A stretch of 64,000 nucleotides of DNA from Chryseobacterium oranimense (GCF_025244725.1 NZ_CP104203.1:3906001-3970000); one strand, 5' to 3'. Counted from the first letter of the stretch, positions 1-9,318 are shown. Notes: generated from the sequence alone by a model not told the origin. Translations and numbers: made by a program.

Positions 1-108
1 GATTTCCCTGATATTTGTGCTTTTTAAAATATCTTTGTGTTTTTTCTGCGCAGAAGCAGTACCCGAAGCAAGGATCAGGAAGAGGAGGGTCGTTAAAATT
101 TTTTTCAT
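1..108 (-). CDS. Secreted DUF6759-like protein, N-terminal fragment
   Basis: This is the first 36 codons of a gene that runs off the left edge. The visible part is a signal peptide (MKKILTTLLFLILASGTASA, then Q), followed by a short basic mature start. The segment DILKSTNIREI matches NILKSKNIYEI at the same place in the neighbour at 904-1677, so this is a paralog of that DUF6759-like protein. Only 18 bases separate it from the upstream trmB stop, so the two are probably co-transcribed. Function is unknown, and the rest of the protein lies outside the window. Confidence 0.7.
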   Translation of the reverse strand, partial: MKKILTTLLFLILASGTASAQKKHKDILKSTNIREI

Positions 109-126
109 CAGTTTGTTTTTATTTCA

Positions 127-804
127 TCAGCTTATCCGGAATTTTATATAGGTTATAGTTTTTCCTTTGGCTGAGAAAAGTTCTTCATAATATGTTTTTA
201 TATCTCTCAGGTGTTCCGTATTGGGATCATATTCAGGAGCACCGTAAATGTCGTGATGAGCGGAAATGATTTCATAGCCAGCCCCCTGCAGATAGCCTAA
301 TGTATAGCCATGCAGAAATTCGGAATCGGTTTTCAGATGGATAATTCCACCCGGTTTCAGGAATTTTTTGTAGCGTTCTAAAAAATCGGGGTGAGTAAGC
401 CTGTGCTTGGTTCGTTTGTATTTGATCTGAGGGTCAGGGAACGTGATCCAGATTTCATCCACTTCATTTTCTGCAAAAAAATGATCTACAAGCTCAATCT
501 GTGTTCTGAGAAATGCAACATTAGTCATTCCATTGTCTACAGCTTCTTTGGCACCAAACCAGAATCTGGCACCTTTAATATCTATTCCGATGAAGTTTTT
601 TTCAGGGAAGGTTTTGGCAAGTCCTACTGAATATTCTCCTTTACCACAGCCAAGTTCCAGTACAATCGGATGATCGTTTTTAAAGAAATCCTTTCTCCAG
701 TTTCCTTTAAGAGAAAAACCGTTTAAGGCGTCCTCTCTTGTGGGTTGGATAACATTTGGTAAAATTTTGTTTTCAGCGAATCTTGCTAATTTATTTTTGC
801 CCAT
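127..804 (-). CDS. trmB: tRNA (guanine-N7-)-methyltransferase
   Basis: TrmB makes m7G46 in the tRNA variable loop, using S-adenosylmethionine. The SAM site VLELGCGKGEYSVGLA is clear, followed by the family blocks FIGIDIKGARFW, WITFPDPQIKYKRTKHRLTH and LKTDSEFLHGY, which include the FPDP and KxRH-type residues of the active site. I chose ATG at 804 (MGKNKLARFAENK), where bacterial homologs normally begin. An in-frame ATG at 846 would add 14 residues that do not resemble the family. The protein is 225 aa, close to the usual length. The following gene starts 18 bases after its stop. Confidence 0.93.
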   Translation of the reverse strand: MGKNKLARFAENKILPNVIQPTREDALNGFSLKGNWRKDFFKNDHPIVLELGCGKGEYSVGLAKTFPEKNFIGIDIKGARFWFGAKEAVDNGMTNVAFLRTQIELVDHFFAENEVDEIWITFPDPQIKYKRTKHRLTHPDFLERYKKFLKPGGIIHLKTDSEFLHGYTLGYLQGAGYEIISAHHDIYGAPEYDPNTEHLRDIKTYYEELFSAKGKTITYIKFRIS

Positions 805-903
805 CGAGTTATTTATAAAATCCTGCAAAAATAGTGAATTTTGCATAGAGTACCTTGTCTTTTAAGGATAAAAGACAGGTCTCAGGGCATATTTATAGAC
901 GGT

Positions 904-1677
904 TTATTGTGTTGCAGAACTCCCTAACGTAACCATAATGGCTTTTTCAATTGTTTTTTGGGAGGCATACTGGGCGCCGCAAACAAGGCTTGTGAAAAGA
1001 TATTGTCCTTTATCTATAACAATGGTGCTGTCATCATGGGCGGGAACGGCAAGTCTGTATTTGGTGGTTCCTACGCTCTCCATTCTTACAATGATATTAC
1101 AGTCAGAATTATTTTTAATAAGAACGATGCTTGTTTTGCTGGTCGGGTCGTTATCGAACAGTGAGTTTAATATTTTTACTGTTTTGTTCTTATGTTCTAC
1201 CGGATTTTCGGCCATCAGCATATTGAACTCTTCAGCTTCTGCATTAGGGATAGCAGCATTGGCTGTTGTATTAACCACAAAGGTATTTTGGGCAGTACTT
1301 GGAGTATAAATTACTGTGGATTGTTTGGCGGCAAGTTCTGCCTTGTATTTGGCGATCTGTTTCTGTTTGATAATGGCATTCATTTCATCGAAAGTGATCT
1401 TGGTAGAAGGTCTTCTTTTCAGCAGGGCAAGCATTTCCTGCATATCTTTTACTTTCTGATCGGCAGGGTGGGCATCTCTGATGTACTGCGTCATCATTTC
1501 CATTACCCGCGGTTTCAAAACAGATCTTCTGGGATCATCAGGGTGGGCATCTCTGAGAAAAGCATTGATCTCATAGATATTTTTACTTTTTAAAATATTG
1601 CTGTAGTCTTTCCCTCTTTTTTGGGCAGACACATTAAAAAACAGAACAGAAACAAACAGTAAAAGTAATTTTTTCAT
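904..1677 (-). CDS. Secreted DUF6759-like protein
   Basis: A 257-residue exported protein of unknown function with signal peptide MKKLLLLFVSVLFFNVSA before Q. The N-terminal third has two copies of an RDAHP(D/A)D motif about 30 residues apart, suggesting an internal helical repeat. The C-terminal ~90 residues (KNKTVKILNSLFDND to the IDKGQYLFTSLVCGAQY block) form a compact beta-rich domain shared with the protein at 16775-17530. I recall this as DUF6759, common in Chryseobacterium, but that comes from memory. ATG at 1677 is preferred over a TTG two codons upstream. It lies downstream of 1881-2669 but is separated from it by a hairpin terminator, so it probably has its own promoter. Confidence 0.8.
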   Translation of the reverse strand: MKKLLLLFVSVLFFNVSAQKRGKDYSNILKSKNIYEINAFLRDAHPDDPRRSVLKPRVMEMMTQYIRDAHPADQKVKDMQEMLALLKRRPSTKITFDEMNAIIKQKQIAKYKAELAAKQSTVIYTPSTAQNTFVVNTTANAAIPNAEAEEFNMLMAENPVEHKNKTVKILNSLFDNDPTSKTSIVLIKNNSDCNIIVRMESVGTTKYRLAVPAHDDSTIVIDKGQYLFTSLVCGAQYASQKTIEKAIMVTLGSSATQ

Positions 1678-1809
1678 TAACAAATATTAAATTAAAAGCT
1701 GATGTTCTTTTTTAATTTATGTTTTTAGGCAATTAGTTTATGGTAATAACGAAATACTATTGTTTTTATTTTTTACACTTAATAGTCAGATAAATTTAAA
1801 CATAATTTT

Positions 1810-1856
1810 AAATAAAAAAGAAATGTACATTATAAATTATCAGATAATATACATTT
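1810..1856 (-). terminator. Rho-independent terminator after 1881-2669
   Basis: Read on the minus strand, a 13-bp stem (AAATGTATATTAT pairing with ATAATGTACATTT, one G-U pair, about 10-base loop) is followed directly by CTTTTTTATTT. It sits just past the stop of the minus-strand gene at 1881-2669. Confidence 0.7.
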
Positions 1857-1880
1857 CTTAAAATATGTTTATGAAAATTT

Positions 1881-2669
1881 TTATTTAATAACCTCCTGAA
1901 GATTCGAGGTTTTAAGCCTTTTCTGATAGATCGGAAGATACTTTTCAATAGGAACTTTTATCGCCTCAAAATTACCGGAAAGCACATAAGCTTCAATATT
2001 TTCTGAAGTATAAACAAACTGAAGGAAGTTATCAATAAGATTATCCGGAATTTTAAACTTTGCAAAATAATCCTTACCGAGATAATTTTTGATCTGGGTT
2101 ACAGAATTATTCATCCTTTCATAGGCCATATAGCGCTGTTTTTTCTTTCGGTCTCCCGAAAGGATATCATAGATGCTTTCCAGGCTGAAAGTAAGTCCTC
2201 CGTCTCTTAATCCGGCAACCGGAAGCTCTGGGGAAGTTCCATCACCTTTTGGTTCCGGAAGTCCAATCACTTTTTTGATCGCAAGACCTTTATCTTCTTT
2301 TCTTATAGAATTTACGTCATACCTGAGATTTCCTGTAGGCTTGAACCTGTTCAGTACAATCTCCTGAATTTCGTAATAGGCAATTTTTAATTCAATAAGG
2401 TTTTTCTGCTGCATCATCTGCGGAGTAAGCTTCACATCTTTCCTTTCTGTGACAATGGAAGTGAAACGGATCACATCTCCGGGAGCAGCGGGGATATTAT
2501 AAGTACCGTTATAATCGGTAAGTACCGTTTTCTGGGTATTCAGATTGGTAACGTAAACCTGGTTGAGATACAAGATAGAGTTGTCTCTTAAAAATACCTC
2601 TCCGGAATAGGTCTGTGCATGGATTTTTGCCAGAAAAATCAGCAGCAAAAGGGTAATTAGCTTCTTCAT
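1881..2669 (-). CDS. Secreted carboxypeptidase-regulatory-like domain protein
   Basis: A 262-residue exported protein with signal peptide MKKLITLLLLIFLAKIHA before Q. Residues 20-95 read as a CarboxypepD_reg-like beta-sandwich of the kind found at the N-terminus of many Bacteroidota surface proteins: a vYVTNLNTQ strand, TDYNGTYNIPA and PGDVIRFTSI. The remaining 165 residues (basic, helical, with DVNSIRKEDKG and IYDILSGDRKKKQRYMAYE) match a conserved Bacteroidota hypothetical family that I cannot name further. There is no T9SS tail and no TonB-receptor barrel, so it is probably periplasmic or outer-membrane associated. A -7 box (TAATTTTG) lies just upstream. Confidence 0.8.
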   Translation of the reverse strand: MKKLITLLLLIFLAKIHAQTYSGEVFLRDNSILYLNQVYVTNLNTQKTVLTDYNGTYNIPAAPGDVIRFTSIVTERKDVKLTPQMMQQKNLIELKIAYYEIQEIVLNRFKPTGNLRYDVNSIRKEDKGLAIKKVIGLPEPKGDGTSPELPVAGLRDGGLTFSLESIYDILSGDRKKKQRYMAYERMNNSVTQIKNYLGKDYFAKFKIPDNLIDNFLQFVYTSENIEAYVLSGNFEAIKVPIEKYLPIYQKRLKTSNLQEVIK

Positions 2670-2679
2670 ATAATTGGGG

Positions 2680-2687
2680 CAAAATTA
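2680..2687 (-). promoter_or_regulatory. Flavobacterial -7 promoter box
   Basis: TAATTTTG followed by C on the minus strand matches the Bacteroidota consensus TAnnTTTG. It is only about 10 bases before the ATG at 2669, implying a very short leader. No convincing -33 TTG was found at the usual spacing. Confidence 0.45.
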
Positions 2688-2732
2688 CGTAGAAATACAG
2701 CAATTTATGCCTATTTAGATAGTGATTACAGG

Positions 2733-2768
2733 TTAAAGTTATATTAAACTTTAACATTAAACTGTTAA
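2733..2768. repeat. Two overlapping inverted repeats
   Basis: TTAAAGTT-N6-AACTTTAA (2733-2754) overlaps TTAACA-N6-TGTTAA (2751-2768). They lie between the 3' end of the gene at 2828-6223 and the promoter of 1881-2669. With no clear T tract they could be a weak terminator or an operator for the downstream gene. Confidence 0.45.
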
Positions 2769-2827
2769 TGAATGTTATAAATGTTTCAATAGTAAAAAGA
2801 TATGATGAAATTTAGAGTAAAATCATT

Positions 2828-5800
2828 CTAATCTTTATTTTTTACCAGGAGCCAGCTTGTATATTTTACGGAAGTAGAAGTGCCATATTCCGTCCAGGTA
2901 ATAAAATACCAGTATGTTGCCGTAGGCACAGGTCTTCCGCCCATTCTTCCATCCCAGATGTATCTGTTGCTTGGGCTTCCCCTGAAAACTTCAGCACCGT
3001 AACGGTCGAAAACTCTGAATTCCAGGTTCGGATTGCTCATTAAAGCAGAATAATCGATCGTATCATTGTGGCCGTCACTATTAGGGGTGATGGTATTAAT
3101 GAGATTGATGATAGCAAACTGCTTATCTACTTCACCACATAATTTGGAGTCTCTCACAAATACGGTATGGCTTCCTCTTGGTACATTGTAAAAAATATTG
3201 ATGCTTTGCCAGTTCACTCCATCCAATGAGTATTCATAAGGAGGGGTACCGCCAGTCACTCCGACTGTTACGGTAGAACCGTTAATTTCAATAGAACTGA
3301 TTGTAGGAAGTGGAGCTTCTGTAACATTCACATATTGTTTGTAAACACATCCGTTGAAGGTAAGCTCTACCCAGTAACTTCCCACAGGAACATTGGAAAT
3401 AGAAGGAGAAGTAGCACCTGTACTCCACAGATATTTTTCAAAGCCGGGACCGGCATCTAGTTTAGTGGTTGCTTTTGAACAGATAACCTGATCTTTTAAA
3501 AGGTCAGATTTCTTAGGAGTTTTAATAGTGATTTTAACAGATCCTACCTCAGGACAAGTACCGCTTTTCTCAAATCTGATATAGTAGGTCTGTGTACCTG
3601 TAACGTTAACGGTACCTGATAAAGGATTGATATTATTCTGAGCATTTCCCAGACTTCCATAGAAAGTATAAGTTACAGCAGGATCTGCTGTAAACTGAGG
3701 AATGAATTGGGTAAGATTGACCGCTTTTGTTCCGTCAAGATCATCATCACAAACACTTGTAGCCACTGCTGAGGTTAATAAAGTAACACGGGCTCCGATA
3801 CTGAACTGTAAAGGCCTCACAACAACGGCACAGCCGTCCGGAGATTCCACCCTGATGTAAATTGTGGTTGTAGCCGTATAGCTCCAGTTATTGGGAAGTG
3901 TATTGTTATTTCCAGCATTGGCATCAGCAAGAGATGCGTAATATCTTACGTTGGTAAAATAATTGGGATTATTCAGTACAATACCTGTTATATTAGACAG
4001 GTTCACGGTAACCGTTCCGTCCATATTATCATCACAGAATGTTCCGTTGTAATTGTTTGTTATTATAGCCAGGTTATATAAAGAAAGAGTGATCTGGGCA
4101 ATACTTTTACAGCCAAGATTGTTTTTTACTACTGCATAGACAATGGTTCCGTCCGGTGCAGTATAAGCATTGGCGGATGTAATAAGCGCTCCCGGATTTT
4201 CTGTCTGTGCATCTGCCAGGGTAGGATAGTAGGTAATAGTGACCGGCGAGTTGTTGGTCACATTCGCGGAAGTAAGATTGAAGGTTCCCTGCCCGTTGAT
4301 ATTACACGCATGTAGTGTAGCGTTCGTTACAATAAGAGGTATAATATTGATGGTGACGGTTACGGTTTCACAATCTGTAAAAACAGGATCATCCCCGCAG
4401 AAAGTATAGGTAAAAGTATCTGTTCCGGTAGTGCCGGGCGTGTTGACAGAATAAGTAATAATACCGGTCACAGGATCTATGACTGCAGTTCCCAATGTAG
4501 GCGCATTCACAATAGCAACAGTGGAAGGAACAGGTGTCTGAGCAGAACTGCTGAATGTAGGGGTAATGGTTTTGGTATTACAGACATTATAGGTTGATGT
4601 GGTCAGTTTTGTACAGTTTAGTACTTTAAACTGTTCCGTTACCAAAGGGGCACACCTTCCCATGGTTACCGAACAGGTATAATATCCGGACTGTGTGGGA
4701 CTGATGGATGCTCCTGTAGCTCCGGGGATAAGATTTCCGTTCACATACCACTGATAAGTGTCATAAATTACCGGGTCTACCGTAAGTACAATTCCCGGAA
4801 CACAGTTTCCTCCTGATCTTAAAATAACAGGCTGTGTAGGGAAACCTGCAAAAAAGCCTCCATATCCTACAGCATTACTGCCTGCAGTAATCCCTGCGGT
4901 AACCGCTTTGTCAGAAATTACGGTAATAGTTCCGGTTACATTAGGAATACCATAGGTCACCCAGTTATTGGTACCTGTCATGTTAAAAGGACCTGTGGTT
5001 GCCGGCGGAACAGCTCCGTTGACCGTAACATTGGCGCCTTTTTCAGTAATAAGATTCAGCTTTGTGGGAATATTAAGAATTCCTAATGGATTAGCCGTGG
5101 AATGCACAAAATTTTCATCAATAAACCCTAATTCATTGATCTGTTTGGGAAGATAGCAGTTCAGAGCCGGAATAAAATTGAACCCGCCGGTTGCCACTTC
5201 ACTTCCTGATACGGAATCTCCTGCCAGAATCTGGTATACGTAAGCATTTTTGGAAGTTTTAAGGTAAAGATTATAATGTGATGCTCCCTGCAGTTTATAT
5301 TTTGCGTTTGGAACGATATAATACTGCCCTGCATTTAAGGTAGCAAGGGGAGGGATTTCATCATTGACAAAAATCTGGGTATTGTTTTCAGTAGCAATAA
5401 CAATGGCTCCTTCCATATTGGATCCTACACTGCCGTTTCCTTTGACCAGGGCAAACTCGCTTCCAAGTCTTTCAACAGGAACAGACTGATCCATCAGAAT
5501 ATCAGAACTTGAAGGGAAGTTTCCGGAATACTGGCCGTTGAAATTTCCATTGGTTACATTCACCGGTTTGTTAGCTGTGATTTTAGCACCAATAAAGCCA
5601 TCTGTATTGGTGGAACCTGAACCATCTATAATGTAGGATTGCCCTTTATTGAGGGTAAATGTCATGGTAGGGTTTGTAGCGCCGGTAGTTCCGTTGGAAA
5701 ACTGCACTGTTGGCTTATATCCGCTTACTGTAACTGTGGTGTTGTCCTCAGTGGCAAGAACACTGGCCATGAAGTTTAAGATGGGATTAACGACCGTTAT

Positions 5801-6223
5801 GGGAGCATTGGCGACATAGAAATTTTTTCCTGTGGAAGGTATTCCTTTAGAAGTAATAATCTCTGCATGGTTGAATACGGAAAACCTGAGATTGGCATAA
5901 AAAGGGAAGTCTGCCTGCAGATAGAGCCCTTTTGTAGTAGGAGTAAACAGATCTGCCTGAAGAGTTGTTATGATATATTTTCTGAGTACATCAAATTTCT
6001 GGGGATTATTCTTACTGATGGTTACCGTACCAATAAGAATGTTGTTGTTGTAAATATTTACAGGGAAGGGAGTGGTTCTGTTGGTCGATAAATATAATTT
6101 CTGATACGGATTGGGACCTCCGGATCTGTCCACCATGGGAGCAAACCAGTGTTCCCTGTCCAATTGACCGAAGGCCAAGGTGAAAAAAGAAAGTATAAAT
6201 AAAAAAGATAAAATTTTTTTCAT
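2828..6223 (-). CDS. Giant IgGFc-binding-like protein, T9SS type B sorting domain (array copy A)
   Basis: A secreted 1131-residue surface protein. Residues 1-19 are a signal peptide. Residues 20-465 resemble the IgGFc-binding N-terminal region (EHWFAPM, LATEDNTTVTV, FTLNKGQSYIIDG, VTNGNFNGQ, DILMDQSVPVERLG). Residues ~478-535 look Ig-like, and ~540-630 are cadherin-like (VIDPVTGIITYS, DTFTYTFCGDD). Residues ~633-903 hold three ~90-residue modules, two of which begin with CDD(N/D)xDG. Residues ~905-1038 hold an LDAGPG module and a SprB-like repeat (GGTPPYEYSLDG), and ~1041-1131 the type B sorting domain (ITPNSDGHND, VFDRYGAEVF, WDGRMGG, YWYFITW). It is the last copy in transcription order of four paralogs. 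Adhesion or matrix binding is plausible but unproven, and the IgGFc label does not imply binding to antibodies. Confidence 0.9.
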   Translation of the reverse strand: MKKILSFLFILSFFTLAFGQLDREHWFAPMVDRSGGPNPYQKLYLSTNRTTPFPVNIYNNNILIGTVTISKNNPQKFDVLRKYIITTLQADLFTPTTKGLYLQADFPFYANLRFSVFNHAEIITSKGIPSTGKNFYVANAPITVVNPILNFMASVLATEDNTTVTVSGYKPTVQFSNGTTGATNPTMTFTLNKGQSYIIDGSGSTNTDGFIGAKITANKPVNVTNGNFNGQYSGNFPSSSDILMDQSVPVERLGSEFALVKGNGSVGSNMEGAIVIATENNTQIFVNDEIPPLATLNAGQYYIVPNAKYKLQGASHYNLYLKTSKNAYVYQILAGDSVSGSEVATGGFNFIPALNCYLPKQINELGFIDENFVHSTANPLGILNIPTKLNLITEKGANVTVNGAVPPATTGPFNMTGTNNWVTYGIPNVTGTITVISDKAVTAGITAGSNAVGYGGFFAGFPTQPVILRSGGNCVPGIVLTVDPVIYDTYQWYVNGNLIPGATGASISPTQSGYYTCSVTMGRCAPLVTEQFKVLNCTKLTTSTYNVCNTKTITPTFSSSAQTPVPSTVAIVNAPTLGTAVIDPVTGIITYSVNTPGTTGTDTFTYTFCGDDPVFTDCETVTVTINIIPLIVTNATLHACNINGQGTFNLTSANVTNNSPVTITYYPTLADAQTENPGALITSANAYTAPDGTIVYAVVKNNLGCKSIAQITLSLYNLAIITNNYNGTFCDDNMDGTVTVNLSNITGIVLNNPNYFTNVRYYASLADANAGNNNTLPNNWSYTATTTIYIRVESPDGCAVVVRPLQFSIGARVTLLTSAVATSVCDDDLDGTKAVNLTQFIPQFTADPAVTYTFYGSLGNAQNNINPLSGTVNVTGTQTYYIRFEKSGTCPEVGSVKITIKTPKKSDLLKDQVICSKATTKLDAGPGFEKYLWSTGATSPSISNVPVGSYWVELTFNGCVYKQYVNVTEAPLPTISSIEINGSTVTVGVTGGTPPYEYSLDGVNWQSINIFYNVPRGSHTVFVRDSKLCGEVDKQFAIINLINTITPNSDGHNDTIDYSALMSNPNLEFRVFDRYGAEVFRGSPSNRYIWDGRMGGRPVPTATYWYFITWTEYGTSTSVKYTSWLLVKNKD

Positions 6224-6243
6224 TCAGCTGAGGGAGTTTAACA

Positions 6244-6251
6244 CAAATTTA
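6244..6251 (-). promoter_or_regulatory. -7 promoter box of array copy A
   Basis: TAAATTTG on the minus strand, 20 bases before the ATG at 6223, fits TAnnTTTG. It follows the terminator of copy B, so copy A is probably its own transcription unit. Confidence 0.55.
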
Positions 6252-6283
6252 ATAATAAAATGGATTTATACCTTGAAAAAATA

Positions 6284-6315
6284 ATAAAAAAACCGCGATA
6301 GTAAAATCGCGGTTT
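6284..6315 (-). terminator. Terminator after array copy B
   Basis: A perfect 10-bp stem AAACCGCGAT / ATCGCGGTTT with a 6-base loop is followed on the minus strand by a T-rich run. The same stem sequence recurs after copy C at 9266-9295. Confidence 0.85.
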
Positions 6316-6336
6316 AAATGGTCAGTTTTTCAGGAA

Positions 6337-9180
6337 TTACTCTCTGCTTTTAACAAGAATCCAGCCTGTATATTTTACTGCAGTCTGTTTTCCGGATGGC
6401 TCATTCCAATGAATTTCAAACCAGTAGTTGCCGGTAGGAACCCTTTTGCTTCCGCCTAAAGTTCCATTCCATTTATAACCGTTTGATTGATCTCCCTGAA
6501 ATATTTTGCTTCCGTATCTGTCGAAAATAGTGAACTCCAGATTCTTTTTACCTGCCAGTAAAGAGTAATCCAGAACATCATTTACCCCGTCATCATTGGG
6601 AGTAATAGCATTGATCAGGTTAGGAATGGTAATTTCCACTTTAATAGGATCACAGTTATAGCTGTCTTTTACATATACCGCAGATATGCCTCTTGCTACA
6701 TCAGTGAAAATGTTGGAATCCTGCCACTGGATATTATCAAGTGAGTACTGATAGGGAGGATTTCCGCCTATTGCGTATACCGTAACTGTAGTATTTGAAA
6801 CATCAATACTGGACACTACAGGCTGTTCGGAAGCATATACTTTTACCGTCTGCAGGGTAATACAGTCACCCGTTTTCAGCTTTACCCAATAGGTTCCTAC
6901 ACCAACGTTACTGATTGCCTGTGTAGTGGCTCCCGTACTCCATTCATAACCATTGAATCCGGGTCCTGCGTCAAGTGTGGTTTTATCTTCCACACAAATA
7001 ATTTTATCAACAAGAACAGCAGAGGTTACAGGAGGAAGAACAGTAAGGGAAACTTCTGCAATTCTGTAACAGCCATTCGCGTTGATTACTTTTACATAGG
7101 CAACTCCTGTAGGGGCAATATAATTGGCAGGGTTTAAGATTTCATTTGTACTGTTATCTGCATCTGTAGGAGAAGGATAATATTTTTTGGTAACTCCTGG
7201 CTGCGTAGTGACTGAAGCATTGGTAAGGTTAAATAACCCGGTTGCCGGATTGGCTTCCAGATAGCATGCTCTTAAGGATGCATTGGTAACGATCGGGCTT
7301 TCGGAAACCGTTAAATTCAATGTTACTTCCTCACAGTCCGTAAAGTCAGGGTTATTTCCACAGAATTTGTAAACAAAAGAGTCAGGTCCCACATAATTAT
7401 AAGCAGGAGCATAGCTGATAACTCCTGTAGCAGGATCAACAACAGCATTACCATTAACGGGTGGTGTAACGATGATTACGCTGCCCGGTACTACAGACTG
7501 GGTGGAATTCGTAAATGTGGGAACAATCAGCTTAACACCATCACAAACCGTTTGATTTAATGTCGTTTCCGTAAGACATGTGAATACTTTATACACCGGA
7601 GTGGTTATCGGAGGACAAGAACCGACCGTTATTTTTACAGTATAATTGCCTGATTGTGTAGGAATGTAAGAATTGCTTACAGCTCCGGTGATAGGAGTGC
7701 TGTCCCTGTACCACTGATAAGAATCAAAGCTGTCATCTACTTCCAGTACAATTCCGGGAATACAGTCACCGGTTTGTTTGGCAATCACCGGAATGGAAGA
7801 AAATCCTGCGAAATATCCGCCATAGCCTACCACACCGCTTCCGCCGGAGATTCCTGCAGTTACAGCCTTTGAAGAGGTGATCGTTACATTTCCTGTAACA
7901 TTAGGTACAGAATAAGACACCCATGCTGAGGTTCCTAATACAGGATAAGGCCCCTGTGCTGCCGGGGGTGTGCCGCCGTTGACGGTAACCGCTGCCCCGG
8001 TTTCTGTGAGAATGTTTAATTTAACATTATTGGTCGTAGGAGGCAGGATATTAATGTTTCCTATTTCATCAATTTTTCTGGGAAGGTAGCAGTTCAATGG
8101 AGGAATATAATTGAATCCCACTGTAGCATTACTGTTGGCAACACCTGCCAGTAGCTGGTACACATAAACATTTTTGGTTGTTTTAATGTACATGTTGTAG
8201 TGATTATTACCCTGATTGATGTAATTATTGTTGTTAAGTTTGTTTACCCTGTAGCTTTCTCCTTCATTTAAGGTTATTGCTGGTGTCGCTCCATTGTTGA
8301 TGAATACTTGCGTGCCTCCTTCTGTGGCAACAATCAAAGCATCTTCCATTCTTTCACTAATATCTCCGTTTCCTTTTACAAGAACGAATTCATTTCCTAA
8401 TCTGTCTGTAGGTACGGACTGGTCCATTACGATATCTGCCCCGTCAAAAAATGAACCGGGTGGAATGATGGCAAACTGACCGTTAAAATTTCCATTGGTT
8501 ACAGAAATAGGTTTATCAGCCTCTATTTTGGCACCGATAAAGCCTTCTTTGTTTCCTGCTTTATCACCAACTCCTTCAATGATATAGGACTGACCTTTAT
8601 TGAGGGTGAATGTGAGAGACGGATTGGTTACGCCGGTCCATCCATTGCTGAACTCCACATTGGCAGAATAATCAGATACGGTAACTACAGTATTGTCTTC
8701 CGTAGCCATTATACCGGTAGTGAAATTCAACGCAGTTACAGGATTTTCTATGGGGGCAACCACCGCATAAAACTTTTTGCCGATTCCTGCTTTTCCTTTG
8801 GAAGTCAGAATCTCACCATGACTGCTTACAGAAAATCTGAAGGTTGCAAAATAAGGCTTTGTCCCTTTTGTGTACAATCCTTTGTTTACCGGAGCAAACA
8901 TTTCGGAAGTATTGCTGATAATGATATTTCCTAAAGGAATGGGAAATGTCTGGGGAGCCCCTTTGGCAACCGTCACTGTTCCCAGCAGGATATTGTTGCT
9001 GTAAATTTCTACAGGAAACGGGGTTGTGGAATCTGTAGAAAAATACAAGGCCTGTTGAGGACTGAGAATATTTGTGCTTCTTGCCGCCATCGGAGCAAAC
9101 CAATGCTCTGTATCTCTTTGCGCAAAAAGCGGATTAGCTGCTGTGAACAGCAAAAGAAAAGTGAGTAAAAATGTTTTCAT
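6337..9180 (-). CDS. Giant IgGFc-binding-like protein, T9SS type B sorting domain (array copy B)
   Basis: A 947-residue paralog of copy A. It has a signal peptide (MKTFLLTFLLLFTAANPLFA before Q), then RDTEHWFAPMAAR and the same IgGFc-binding-like region (ATEDNTVVTVS, DIVMDQSVPTDRLGNEFVLV). After that come an Ig-like segment (YQWYRDSTPITGA), a cadherin-like module (VVDPATGVISYAP, DSFVYKFCGN), one ~80-residue module, the LDAGPGFNGYEWSTG module, a SprB-like repeat (GGNPPYQYSLDN), and the type B sorting domain (ITPNDDGVND, IFDRYGSKIF). It lacks the two CDD-x-DG modules of copies A and D, which accounts for its being about 180 residues shorter. It is closest to copy C. It is bracketed by near-identical terminators and has its own -7 box (TATTTTTG at 9204-9211). 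Confidence 0.9.
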   Translation of the reverse strand: MKTFLLTFLLLFTAANPLFAQRDTEHWFAPMAARSTNILSPQQALYFSTDSTTPFPVEIYSNNILLGTVTVAKGAPQTFPIPLGNIIISNTSEMFAPVNKGLYTKGTKPYFATFRFSVSSHGEILTSKGKAGIGKKFYAVVAPIENPVTALNFTTGIMATEDNTVVTVSDYSANVEFSNGWTGVTNPSLTFTLNKGQSYIIEGVGDKAGNKEGFIGAKIEADKPISVTNGNFNGQFAIIPPGSFFDGADIVMDQSVPTDRLGNEFVLVKGNGDISERMEDALIVATEGGTQVFINNGATPAITLNEGESYRVNKLNNNNYINQGNNHYNMYIKTTKNVYVYQLLAGVANSNATVGFNYIPPLNCYLPRKIDEIGNINILPPTTNNVKLNILTETGAAVTVNGGTPPAAQGPYPVLGTSAWVSYSVPNVTGNVTITSSKAVTAGISGGSGVVGYGGYFAGFSSIPVIAKQTGDCIPGIVLEVDDSFDSYQWYRDSTPITGAVSNSYIPTQSGNYTVKITVGSCPPITTPVYKVFTCLTETTLNQTVCDGVKLIVPTFTNSTQSVVPGSVIIVTPPVNGNAVVDPATGVISYAPAYNYVGPDSFVYKFCGNNPDFTDCEEVTLNLTVSESPIVTNASLRACYLEANPATGLFNLTNASVTTQPGVTKKYYPSPTDADNSTNEILNPANYIAPTGVAYVKVINANGCYRIAEVSLTVLPPVTSAVLVDKIICVEDKTTLDAGPGFNGYEWSTGATTQAISNVGVGTYWVKLKTGDCITLQTVKVYASEQPVVSSIDVSNTTVTVYAIGGNPPYQYSLDNIQWQDSNIFTDVARGISAVYVKDSYNCDPIKVEITIPNLINAITPNDDGVNDVLDYSLLAGKKNLEFTIFDRYGSKIFQGDQSNGYKWNGTLGGSKRVPTGNYWFEIHWNEPSGKQTAVKYTGWILVKSRE

Positions 9181-9203
9181 ACATGTGGGAATTAGGATTG
9201 GCG

Positions 9204-9211
9204 CAAAAATA
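9204..9211 (-). promoter_or_regulatory. -7 promoter box of array copy B
   Basis: TATTTTTG then C on the minus strand, 23 bases before the ATG at 9180. The leader contains CCTAATTCC, which also occurs in the leader of copy C. Confidence 0.55.
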
Positions 9212-9265
9212 GGAGAATATTTTCAGTGAGATTGTAAAATATGTAAAAAATACCGATTTTTTGTC

Positions 9266-9295
9266 AAAAAAAAACCGCGATTTCAAATCGCGGTT
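9266..9295 (-). terminator. Terminator after array copy C
   Basis: A perfect 11-bp stem AACCGCGATTT / AAATCGCGGTT with a 1-base centre, followed on the minus strand by eight T. Its core equals that of the terminator after copy B. Confidence 0.85.
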
Positions 9296-9318
9296 AATTA
9301 TTTATTGCTTAAAGATGG

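Noticed and set aside
1192-1593. 133-codon plus-strand frame across the DUF6759-like gene
   Set aside because: The minus frame has a signal peptide and a paralog with matching domains. The plus frame has neither.
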